A stretch of DNA of 5,905 bases. Origin: Bacteroidota bacterium (GTDB taxonomy: Bacteria > Bacteroidota > Bacteroidia > Chitinophagales > Chitinophagaceae). Below the pieces are notes generated by a model. It was not told the origin of the DNA, searched no databases, and saw only the letters and a list, made by a program, of their open reading frames with translations. Each line of letters starts with the position of its first letter. The stretch's first letter is position 1. The stretch spans positions 1-5,905 of the forward strand of contig JAEWBT010000119.1 of the NCBI GenBank assembly GCA_023391015.1. Reading direction: 5' to 3'. Shown piece by piece: positions 1 through 5,800 of this stretch. A program made the position numbers and the translations under genes.

Positions 1-100
1 AAGGTTTGTCCTGCAATCTCCCGGACAAACATTGGGTCGCGAAGCGACCTTCCTGCTAATTATGCCTACGCAGCTACAAACCTTTGGCCCCGCCGGGGCC
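1..100 (-). repeat. Two hairpin-plus-TTTGT-tail modules, intergenic palindromic element
   Basis: Read on the minus strand, a perfect 6-bp stem with a 3-nt loop (GGCCCC-GGC-GGGGCC, 100 to 86) is followed at once by AAAGGTTTGTAG. Fifty-one bases on, another perfect 6-bp stem with a 3-nt loop (GGTCGC-TTC-GCGACC, 49 to 35) is followed by CAATGTTTGTCC. The stems differ in sequence but keep the same geometry, and the tail is similar. A third tail, AAGGTTTGTCC, lies in the opposite orientation at 1-11. Bases 1-9 are the exact reverse complement of 76-84, and bases 4-11 are the exact reverse complement of 23-30, so these pairings exclude each other. I recall similar hairpin-plus-TTTGTAG intergenic repeats in Bacteroidota genomes, but cannot confirm that this is one of them. 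The element may continue left of the window. Confidence 0.55.
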
Positions 101-172
101 ATCCGGAAAGGGCGCGCAACAATGGCCGAAAAGATTGCTATGGATTATCACAACCAAAATTTTCTTTCCTTT

Positions 173-396
173 TAAAAACACGCGATTTCCTATACCCAAA
201 AAACACTTTGGCCCTAAAAACGCGTGTAGGTATATAGGCGGGAAACTCCGGCATCATAAAAACACGTGTAGGTATATAGGCGGGAAACTCCGGCACGATA
301 AAAACACGTGTAGATATATAGGCGGGAAACTCCAGCACGATAAAAACGCGTGTAGGTATATAAGCGGAGGACTCCGCCTATATACCTACACGTTTA
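173..396 (-). repeat. 42-bp tandem repeat array with an inverted terminal copy
   Basis: Units start at 215, 257, 299 and 341 with an exact 42-bp period. Each begins TAAAAACRCGTGTAG and continues with TATATAGGCGGGAAACTCC or a near variant. An older, decayed unit lies in register at 173-214; by my hand alignment it matches the unit starting at 257 at 22 of 42 positions, mostly in the TAAAAACACG head and the TATA and AAAC segments. The last unit (from 341) runs into a partial inverted copy at 372-396, which forms a long hairpin. The array starts about a dozen bases after the recJ stop codon. The units are too alike throughout, and the non-repeated part is too short, for a CRISPR array. Together the units look like a terminator half that has been tandemly amplified. 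Confidence 0.9.
342..392 (-). terminator. Likely intrinsic terminator of the kmo-recJ transcript
   Basis: On the minus strand the arm CGTGTAGGTATATAGGCGGA (392 to 373) pairs with 368 to 349 over 20 positions. The only imperfection is one G-U wobble (378 with 363). The loop is GTCC. The stem is followed by CG and then five T residues (346 to 342). It begins 16 bases after the recJ stop codon, the expected place for a terminator. The stem is longer and more AT-rich in its middle than a typical intrinsic terminator. The same right arm plus T-tract recurs three more times downstream, so alternative pairings are possible. Confidence 0.7.
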
Positions 397-408
397 GGAC
401 TTTGGGAA

Positions 409-2154
409 TTAATAGGAAGGCCGGACATCCAGCACCTTCAGCTGCAAGCGCGTAGCGCCCTGAAAATCATTTTCTTCTATGGTATAAACCAGGTCAAACG
501 TCCCGGCTTCCACATACGGAAACTTCGGGGCCAGGCCAAAGCCAATGCCATCCATCGAGACGCCGCCTTTTTGCTGCACCACAAACCGGATGTGGGCATC
601 CTTCACCACCCGGCTCAGGCCGCGATAATTATGCACGCCACGGCTCATAAACACCGGACGCGGATTGGCGGGGCCAAAAGGCTCGAACTGGCGCAGGATG
701 TTGAAAAACGCCGGCGTGATATCGGCGAAAGACACCACCGCGTCGATGTTGATTTCCGGAATCTGCTGCGCCGGGGTAATGGTCTCGGCCACCACGGCCT
801 CAAACCGCGTGCGGAATACATCCAGGTTTTCCGGCAATAGGGTCATCCCCGCGGCGTAGAAGTGGCCGCCATAGGCTTCCAGCAAGTCGCGGCACTCGTG
901 CAGGGCTTCGTAGATATTAAACCCAATCACCGAGCGCGCCGAGCCGCTAATCTTGCCATTGTTTTGGGTGAGCACGATGGTGGGCCGGTAGTATTGCTCC
1001 ACCAGGCGCGAGGCCACAATGCCCACCACGCCTTTGTGCCAATCGGGGGAGAAAACGATGGTGGCTTTCCGGCCGGCTGCGTGCGGGTCGGTACGCATCA
1101 TCTCCATCGCCTGTTCGGTGGTTTCGCGGTCTTTCTCGCGGCGGTCGGTGTTGTCGCTTTGCAGTTCCAGGGCAATGCGTTTCACCTCTTCGGGGTCGTC
1201 GGAGGTGAAAAGGGCCACGGCTTTTTTGGCATCGTCCATGCGCCCGGCAGCGTTCACGCGGGGGCCAATCACAAACACGAGATCGGAGATGGTCATGGCG
1301 CGCGTCAGGCCGGTCATTTCCCGTAAGGTTTGCAGGGAGATAGAAGGATTTTCCGCCGCGCGTTTCAACCCATAAAAAGCCAGCACGCGGTTTTCACCGT
1401 CAATCGGTACCAAGTCGGCGGCAATACTCGTGGCCACGAGGTCCAGGTAGCGATACGCTTTTTCCTGCGGCAATTTCCAGTGCGCGCACAGCGCCTGCAC
1501 CAGTTTAAAGCCAATGCCGCAGCCGGAAAGTTCCTTGTAGGGATAATTGCAGCCGGGTTGTTTGGGATTGAGAATCGCAAACGCTTTGGGCAGTTCCTCG
1601 TCGGGCAGGTGGTGGTCGCAGATAATCACGTTGATGCCGAGGCCCTGGGCATAGCGCACGAGGTCGGCGCTTTTAATGCCGCAGTCCAGCGTGATGATGA
1701 GGCCGTAGCGGTGCTTTTTGGCGTAGTCAATGCCTTCCTTGCTGAGGCCGTAGCCTTCGCGGTAGCGGTGCGGAATGTAGTAGGCCAGCGAGTCGTCGCG
1801 CAGGTCGGGGTAATGGCGGCGCAGGAAATCATACACCACGGCCACCGAGGTAGTGCCATCCACGTCGTAGTCGCCGTACACTAAGATGCGCTCGTGCCAC
1901 TCCACCGCTTCGGCAATGCGCGCCACGGCTTCCTTCATCCCTTTCATCAAAAAAGGGTCGTGGAGATGCTCCAGCTGGGGCCGGAAAAACGTTTTGGCTT
2001 CGTCGTAATTATGGATGCCGCGCAGGGCCAGCAGCTGGCACAGGGCCGGAGAAATCTTCAGCGACTCCACCAGCCCGGCCACAACATCGGGGTCGGGTTT
2101 CTGCACCGTCCACCTTTTGGCGAGCGGTGCAGCATTCATGGCAGCGGGGTTCAT
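409..2154 (-). CDS. recJ: Single-stranded-DNA-specific 5'-3' exonuclease RecJ
   Basis: RecJ degrades single-stranded DNA 5' to 3' in the cytoplasm, in RecF-type recombination, mismatch repair and repair of stalled forks. The 581-aa protein is full length and carries the DHH phosphoesterase motifs in order: GDYDVDG at 94-100, LDCGI at 156-160, CDHH at 179-182 and AADLVP at 245-250, supplying the metal-binding Asp and His residues, then GPRVNAAGRM at 297-306. The DHHA1 domain follows with GSARS at 404-408 and GGHFYAAG at 429-436. The C-terminal part, with FEPFGPANPRP near 490-500, fits the RecJ OB domain. The start ATG overlaps the kmo stop as ATGA, which suggests translational coupling. A second ATG five codons on (2137-2139) is an alternative start. 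The stop is TAA, followed closely by the hairpin array. No key residue appears to be missing. Confidence 0.96.
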   Translation of the reverse strand: MNPAAMNAAPLAKRWTVQKPDPDVVAGLVESLKISPALCQLLALRGIHNYDEAKTFFRPQLEHLHDPFLMKGMKEAVARIAEAVEWHERILVYGDYDVDGTTSVAVVYDFLRRHYPDLRDDSLAYYIPHRYREGYGLSKEGIDYAKKHRYGLIITLDCGIKSADLVRYAQGLGINVIICDHHLPDEELPKAFAILNPKQPGCNYPYKELSGCGIGFKLVQALCAHWKLPQEKAYRYLDLVATSIAADLVPIDGENRVLAFYGLKRAAENPSISLQTLREMTGLTRAMTISDLVFVIGPRVNAAGRMDDAKKAVALFTSDDPEEVKRIALELQSDNTDRREKDRETTEQAMEMMRTDPHAAGRKATIVFSPDWHKGVVGIVASRLVEQYYRPTIVLTQNNGKISGSARSVIGFNIYEALHECRDLLEAYGGHFYAAGMTLLPENLDVFRTRFEAVVAETITPAQQIPEINIDAVVSFADITPAFFNILRQFEPFGPANPRPVFMSRGVHNYRGLSRVVKDAHIRFVVQQKGGVSMDGIGFGLAPKFPYVEAGTFDLVYTIEENDFQGATRLQLKVLDVRPSY

Positions 2155-3488
2155 AGGCCGAAGTCCAGGTCTTTAACGGCGCGGTCATAGGCGGCCAGGT
2201 GGGTTTGCAGTTGGGGATCGTCGGCGCTCAGGTGGCGAATGCTTTCCCAAAGACGGTCCTGCGCCTCAGTGCATTTAATAGCCGTGTCGTAGGGCGTGTG
2301 GGAGAAAGACACCATTTCATATACCGAGCGAAAGCGCTCCGGATATTGATGGGTAAGTTCTTTTTCGCGCTTTTTACGGGCCAGAAAATCATCGTCGGCC
2401 ACCTTGTCGCGCATTTCCACGAAGTTTTGCAAGGCCAGCGCGCCCACCGCGTCGCCATTGGGCTTGCGCAGGCGGCTGTATTCGGGCAGTGTGGCGGCCC
2501 AGTCGTCAGCGTGTTTATCCAGCAACTCACTCAGCACACGCACATCCTCAAAACCGGCGTTCATGCCTTGCCCGTAGAAAGGCACGATAGCGTGGGCGGC
2601 GTCGCCGATAAGGGCACTTTTGGCCTCATGAAACCACGGCTCAATGCGGGTGGTAATCAGCGAGGCCGTTGGGTTGGTAAAATAATCTTCCACCAGCGTC
2701 GGCATGAGCGGCAGCGCGTCGGGGAAATATTTCCGGAAAAACGCTTCTACCGCTTCCGGCGTTTTTAAAGACGCAAAGGAATCTTCGCCTTCAAACGGCA
2801 TAAACAAGGTACAGGTGAAAGACCCGTCCGGGTTGGGCAGGGCAATCATCATAAACTGCCGGCGCGGCCAGATGTGCAGGGCCTCGGTGGGTTGCATCCG
2901 GAAACTACCGTCTTCGGCAGGTGGGATTTGCAGTTCTTTATAGCCTTGCTCTATGTACATCTGCGAGGCGTTCACGCGGTCCTGATGCGTGTAGGCAGTG
3001 CGCAGGGCCGAGAACGCGCCGTCGGCCCCCAGGAGCAGATCCGGGGTTTCGGTGTGGCCGTCTTCAAAGGTGAGCGTGTTGGTGGAAACATCCACTTTCA
3101 TCACCCGCTGATTGAAATGGATTTGGACGCCTTCGGCTTCCGCCAAGGTCATCAGGCGTTTGTTCAGTTCGCCGCGGGAGATCGAGTAGATGGCTTCTCC
3201 GTTGGAGCCGTAGGGCTGGAAGGCGGTGGTGCCGTCGGCCTGGTGGAGGTAGCGGCCCGGCATGGCAATAGCGAGGTCTTCAATGTCTTTGCGCAGTCCG
3301 GCGAGGTCGAGGGCGGCCCAGCCGCGCACGCTCATGGCCATGTTGATGCTTCGGCCCGCGCCAATGCTGTTGGTGCGCATGTCGGGGCGGCGCTCATAGA
3401 CCGTGACTTCGTAGCCTCTTTTCCGCAGCACCACAGCCAGCAGCGACCCAACCAGTCCGGCCCCGAGAATGGTGATTTTTCTTTTCAT
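2151..3488 (-). CDS. kmo: Kynurenine 3-monooxygenase (FAD-dependent)
   Basis: This enzyme hydroxylates L-kynurenine to 3-hydroxykynurenine using NADPH and O2, a step in making quinolinate and NAD from tryptophan. The 445-aa protein shows the class A flavoprotein monooxygenase pattern: the Rossmann motif GAGLVG at 9-14 with the acidic residue of YERRP at 31-35, GRSINMAMSVRG at 45-56 (strongly conserved in KMO), the DG motif GADGAFSALR at 154-163, and the GD motif ALIGDAAHAIVPFYGQGMN at 292-310. The segment NFVEMRDKVAD at 355-365 also fits KMO. No C-terminal membrane anchor is visible, as expected for bacterial forms. I chose the ATG at 3488 because the FAD motif follows directly. The frame is open further upstream, but that part would cross the terminator and the 3' end of the neighbouring gene. 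AAAAAGAA before the ATG is at best a weak ribosome site. No other kynurenine-pathway gene is in the window. Confidence 0.94.
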   Translation of the reverse strand: MKRKITILGAGLVGSLLAVVLRKRGYEVTVYERRPDMRTNSIGAGRSINMAMSVRGWAALDLAGLRKDIEDLAIAMPGRYLHQADGTTAFQPYGSNGEAIYSISRGELNKRLMTLAEAEGVQIHFNQRVMKVDVSTNTLTFEDGHTETPDLLLGADGAFSALRTAYTHQDRVNASQMYIEQGYKELQIPPAEDGSFRMQPTEALHIWPRRQFMMIALPNPDGSFTCTLFMPFEGEDSFASLKTPEAVEAFFRKYFPDALPLMPTLVEDYFTNPTASLITTRIEPWFHEAKSALIGDAAHAIVPFYGQGMNAGFEDVRVLSELLDKHADDWAATLPEYSRLRKPNGDAVGALALQNFVEMRDKVADDDFLARKKREKELTHQYPERFRSVYEMVSFSHTPYDTAIKCTEAQDRLWESIRHLSADDPQLQTHLAAYDRAVKDLDFGL

Positions 3489-3518
3489 TTCTTTTTGATT
3501 ATTTGCTGTTCTAGACTT

Positions 3519-3526
3519 CAAAAGTA
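3519..3526 (-). promoter_or_regulatory. Candidate Bacteroidota -7 promoter element for kmo-recJ
   Basis: The minus strand reads TACTTTTG here, an exact match to the Bacteroidota -7 consensus TAnnTTTG, 30 bases before the kmo ATG. That would give a short leader of about 20-25 nt. No clear TTTG -33 element lies at the expected distance; that position falls inside the terminator of the upstream gene. The assignment is an inference from motif and position. Confidence 0.5.
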
Positions 3527-3541
3527 TAACGAAAAGAAAGG

Positions 3542-3573
3542 AAAAGCCCGCCTGCGGGGCAGACGGGCTTTTT
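3542..3573 (-). terminator. Intrinsic terminator of the L,D-transpeptidase unit
   Basis: AAAAGCCCG (3542-3550) pairs perfectly with CGGGCTTTT (3564-3572). After one mismatch the stem continues with CTGC against GCAG and closes on a short G-rich loop. The hairpin begins about 25 bases after the transpeptidase stop codon. On the minus strand it ends in CTTTTCC followed by a T-rich stretch. The A and T flanks make it symmetric, so it could also stop transcription arriving from the other side. Confidence 0.85.
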
Positions 3574-3597
3574 GAAATGGGCTGGCTTTCCGGAAAA

Positions 3598-4962
3598 CTA
3601 CCGGCGTGCGGTGGCCTTGGCCGGCGCTGTTCCACCTACCAGATTCACCGGAGCCGGATAGCCTTTTCCGGCAAGCGCTGCAATGGGTACAAACATTTCC
3701 TTTTCGCCTTTCAGCGTGCGGGTTACCTTGCCTTTTGTGTTGGAACCGGGCTTTTCGGCACCGGTCGTCGTGTCGGCTACCGGGCTTTCCACATCATCGG
3801 CAATGGCATTGCCCTGCGCGTCGCGGTTCATTTCTGTCAGCGCTGCTACCAGTGCGCTTTTCTCGGCTGCCGGAAGCGCGCCGTAGGAAAGGTTATAGAC
3901 CTGAAGCACTTTGTCGGCATAACCCGTGGTGTTGGTGCCACGCTCATACACATCGCGATAGATGGTAAGACCGCCGTTGCCGGCCACAATGGTTTCGTAG
4001 CGGAGTTCTACCGGAACGGGTTTCGGCAGCTTTTCCTCAGTGGTTTTGCCTTTTTGGGTACCATAAGCCTGAATCGCGTCGGGCGTCAGGGTAGCCGCAC
4101 CGGAAATCTGGGCCAGCGTGGTGGCAAAATCCTGAATGCCTTCATTGGTAAGGCCCACGCAACCATGCGAGGCAAAAGTGCCCAGCTTCGCCGGTTGCTT
4201 GCCGCCATGAATCAGACTGGGCAGGCCAATCGGGATTTTAACCGGTCCCAGTGGGTTGTCTTTGCTGCCGGCGGCAACAGTTTTGCCGGGGGCAAATTTT
4301 CCTTTCACCCACGGCTCGTCAGGCGGCGTCCAGGTGGGATTAAAAATGATTTTATCGGCACGGCGCATCCCGGCGGGCAGGGGAAATTCCGGGTAGCCGA
4401 TGCCCACCTGATAAGACTTCAACAGGCGGCCATCCTGAAAAACGTCCATCCGGTAGGCCGGGGCGTTCACTACTACGCGCGTGTCGGTAGGCACGGCGTT
4501 GGGCTGCGTGGGCAGCAAGCCTTCCAGGTCGCCGCCGGCGTAGCGCTTCGCCACGTATTGCCGCAGTTGTGTTGCTTTTTCTTCCCCCAGAATGCTGTTG
4601 AGTTGGGTTTCGGAGTTTTTAGATGCGGCGCGGGCCGAGCCAAGATAGGCCGTGCCGTCGCCTTTCTCGTCCAGATCGGACACTGATTTCTGGGCGGCGG
4701 CTTTCAGCTTCTGAATCTGTTCGTTGGAAAGGCCCAGTTGGTTTTTGAGGTCGTTGCCAAAATCTTCTTCATAGAAAAGGGCATCCAGCACGGGCAGGGT
4801 CAATCCGGGGTCCACGGGCACTGCGGCAGATACCCCATTTCCGGAAACAGCAGTGGAATCCGTAACCGTGTTATTGACAGTTGTTTTGTTCTGCGTGGTT
4901 TCGGTGCAGGCAGTCAGGCCCAGCGAGAAGGCAAGGGCGAGCGGGAGAAGTATCTTCTTCAT
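3598..4962 (-). CDS. Lipoprotein L,D-transpeptidase with YkuD domain
   Basis: YkuD enzymes are cysteine transpeptidases that form 3-3 peptidoglycan cross-links or attach proteins to peptidoglycan in the periplasm. The 454-aa protein starts with a lipoprotein signal, MKKILLPLALAFSLG then lipobox LTAC, with the lipidated Cys at 19; this is why I chose the ATG at 4962 over one seven codons upstream. A low-complexity linker (20-55) leads to a helical segment (about 68-142) with LGLSNEQIQKL and ILGEEKATQL, reminiscent of Spy/CpxP LTxxQ repeats. The YkuD domain spans roughly 160-300, with the catalytic-type motif His252 and SHGCVG at 265-270 (Cys268). The usual Arg after SHGC[IV] is Gly270. The tail segment KPVPVELRYETIVAGNGG (314-331) resembles a conserved stretch after the YkuD core in YcbB-like enzymes. 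It is probably co-transcribed with the membrane protein gene 30 bp upstream. Confidence 0.9.
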   Translation of the reverse strand: MKKILLPLALAFSLGLTACTETTQNKTTVNNTVTDSTAVSGNGVSAAVPVDPGLTLPVLDALFYEEDFGNDLKNQLGLSNEQIQKLKAAAQKSVSDLDEKGDGTAYLGSARAASKNSETQLNSILGEEKATQLRQYVAKRYAGGDLEGLLPTQPNAVPTDTRVVVNAPAYRMDVFQDGRLLKSYQVGIGYPEFPLPAGMRRADKIIFNPTWTPPDEPWVKGKFAPGKTVAAGSKDNPLGPVKIPIGLPSLIHGGKQPAKLGTFASHGCVGLTNEGIQDFATTLAQISGAATLTPDAIQAYGTQKGKTTEEKLPKPVPVELRYETIVAGNGGLTIYRDVYERGTNTTGYADKVLQVYNLSYGALPAAEKSALVAALTEMNRDAQGNAIADDVESPVADTTTGAEKPGSNTKGKVTRTLKGEKEMFVPIAALAGKGYPAPVNLVGGTAPAKATARR

Positions 4963-4992
4963 AGTAAAAACGGGTATTATCAAGAATCATTC

Positions 4993-5421
4993 CTACTCTT
5001 TATTTTCCGGAAAGAAGTGCCTGTATTTCCGGAATTGGAAATAGCCCTTTCCAATCCAAAACCAAACAGGGCCAAATAGCGCAAGCAGGTGCAATACTTC
5101 TACGGTAGAAGGGGTTTCTTCCACCCAAAAGCTGCCCAGATAAAGCGATGCTGCCAGCGGCAAAAGTGCAAAGGCGAGCGCCGTCCACCCTGTGCTGGCG
5201 CGAACGGTCGGTAGATGGACCAGAAACAAGGTCGCAGAGCACAGCGCAATCAGCAGGGCAATGCCGGAAAGGATGGTTTCGGTAAAGCCCGGCATGTAGC
5301 AGTTGCGCAGGGTGTTTTTTACAAAAACCGCCTGCAAAACCGCCGTCAGCCCCAACGTGGTAAGCACCGAAAAGCCGACGATGCGCCCGAAGATTTTCCA
5401 CAAAAATGTTTTGAGCCTCAT
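4993..5421 (-). CDS. Small four-helix integral membrane protein, function unknown
   Basis: I do not recognise this 142-aa protein. It has four hydrophobic stretches long enough to cross the membrane, at about 13-34, 49-70, 79-99 and 106-124. The N-terminus is basic (MRLKTFLWKIFGR) and so is the tail (FQFRKYRHFFPENKE), which suggests both ends face the cytoplasm. No catalytic or binding motif is visible. The start is the first ATG after an in-frame stop upstream. The 30-bp gap to the transpeptidase gene, with no promoter motif in it, suggests one transcript and perhaps an envelope-related role, but that rests on position only. A frame-shifted 169-codon ORF on the same strand covers the same DNA but lacks membrane-protein character and looks like a shadow. 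Confidence 0.75.
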   Translation of the reverse strand: MRLKTFLWKIFGRIVGFSVLTTLGLTAVLQAVFVKNTLRNCYMPGFTETILSGIALLIALCSATLFLVHLPTVRASTGWTALAFALLPLAASLYLGSFWVEETPSTVEVLHLLALFGPVWFWIGKGYFQFRKYRHFFPENKE

Positions 5422-5439
5422 AGTGAAAAACGGTTTCAG

Positions 5440-5467
5440 CGAAATAATGGTGCCCGTGCCTCTTCAA
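5440..5467 (-). promoter_or_regulatory. Weak candidate promoter for the membrane protein and transpeptidase genes
   Basis: The minus strand has TTG (5467 to 5465), an 18-base gap, then TATTTCG (5446 to 5440), some 19 bases before the ATG of the membrane protein. The -7 part matches TAnnTTTG poorly. It is listed because the divergent gap 5422-5584 must contain a promoter for this unit and this is the best-placed candidate I see. Confidence 0.22.
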
Positions 5468-5524
5468 GCAAGTGGGCATTTTCCGGAAAACGGCGGCTTG
5501 TTCCAGCACGGCCGCTCGCCGGAA

Positions 5525-5561
5525 TTTTGTGGTTTTATACCAGGTTTTAGTGTCAATTTTG
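5525..5561 (+). promoter_or_regulatory. Weak candidate promoter for the HMA protein gene
   Basis: TTTTG at 5525-5529 and CAATTTTG at 5554-5561 resemble -33 TTTG and -7 TAnnTTTG, with one mismatch in the -7 element. The 24-base gap is longer than usual. It would place the transcript start about 15-20 bases before the ATG at 5585. Confidence 0.22.
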
Positions 5562-5584
5562 AAGGGATCTAAACCTTGAAAAAC

Positions 5585-5797
5585 ATGAATACCTTTCGTT
5601 TTAAAACCAATATCAACTGCGGCAGTTGCATAAAAGCGGTTACCCCTTTCCTAAACGACCTGCCCAGCCTCCAAAACTGGGAGGTAGATACCGCCAATCC
5701 GGATAAAATCCTGACGGTGCAAACCACCGACGCCGACGCGCAGGCGATTCAAAAAATGGTGGAAGAAGCCGGTTTTTCCGCCGAAGTGCTTTCCTGA
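5585..5797 (+). CDS. Heavy-metal-associated (HMA) domain protein, metallochaperone-like
   Basis: This 70-aa protein is a single HMA ferredoxin-like domain, the fold of CopZ/Atx1 chaperones that carry Cu(I) or similar soft metals through two cysteines. The metal loop is NINCGSC, with Cys12 and Cys15. The Met normally two residues before the first Cys is Ile10. NWEVDTANPDKILTV in the middle and VEEAGFSAEVL at the end fit the second and fourth strands and last helix of the fold. I recall similar solitary proteins with CGGC loops and WEVDT segments in Bacteroidota. I chose the ATG at 5585. A TTG nine bases upstream (5576) is in frame and has AAGGG nine bases before it, so a 73-aa form is possible. 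No copper ATPase or regulator is in view, so the metal is inferred from the fold only. Confidence 0.87.
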   Translation: MNTFRFKTNINCGSCIKAVTPFLNDLPSLQNWEVDTANPDKILTVQTTDADAQAIQKMVEEAGFSAEVLS

Positions 5798-5800
5798 AAA

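Larger units (their letters stand above)
1..408. other. Gene-free intergenic region downstream of recJ
   Basis: This stretch has no ORF that I can support. Bases 1-100 hold two short GC-rich hairpins and repeated TTTGT tails. Bases 101-172 are an AT-rich spacer in which I see no promoter or gene. Bases 173-396 are the 42-bp tandem array with its terminal hairpin. Several frames stay open through the array because 42 is a multiple of three, which produces artificial 14-residue peptide repeats on both strands. The first plus-strand frame is open from base 1 to about 234 without a start codon, but its translation resembles no protein I know. Confidence 0.75.

Noticed and set aside
1..234. Tail of an upstream plus-strand gene in the first frame
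   Set aside because: The frame is open for about 78 codons, but it runs through palindromes and the first repeat unit, and its translation looks non-coding.
138..338. 66-codon minus-strand ORF with PEFPAYIPTRVF repeats
   Set aside because: It is the opposite-strand reading of the same tandem array; being open on both strands points to a repeat artefact.
215..382. CRISPR array
   Set aside because: The units are near-identical over almost all of the 42 bp, leaving no unique spacers of normal length, there are no cas genes, and the last copy is inverted.
84..455. 123-codon plus-strand ORF with 14-residue repeats (CRYIGGKLRH)
   Set aside because: The repeats are a translation of the 42-bp DNA array, whose length is a multiple of three. 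The ORF also runs into the 3' end of recJ and has no plausible homology.
862..1884. Plus-strand ORFs of 154 and 184 codons opposite recJ
   Set aside because: Antisense to the conserved DHH motifs of recJ, with biased composition and no recognisable motif.
2874..3575. 233-codon plus-strand ORF opposite kmo
   Set aside because: Antisense to well-conserved kmo motifs, rich in Gly, Val, His and Ala without domains, so read as a shadow frame.
2151..3635. Longer 494-codon form of kmo starting at 3635
   Set aside because: The extra 49 residues would cross the terminator at 3542-3573 and the end of the transpeptidase gene. KMO proteins begin just before the GAGLVG motif.
3577..4686. 369-codon plus-strand ORF opposite the transpeptidase gene
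   Set aside because: It is antisense to a gene with clear lipobox and YkuD motifs. Its composition is rich in Gly, Arg, Phe and His with no recognisable domain, typical of a GC-rich shadow frame.
5000..5509. 169-codon minus-strand ORF overlapping the membrane protein gene
   Set aside because: It shares DNA with the 142-aa frame, which shows four clean membrane segments; this frame has no coherent pattern and is His- and Pro-rich.
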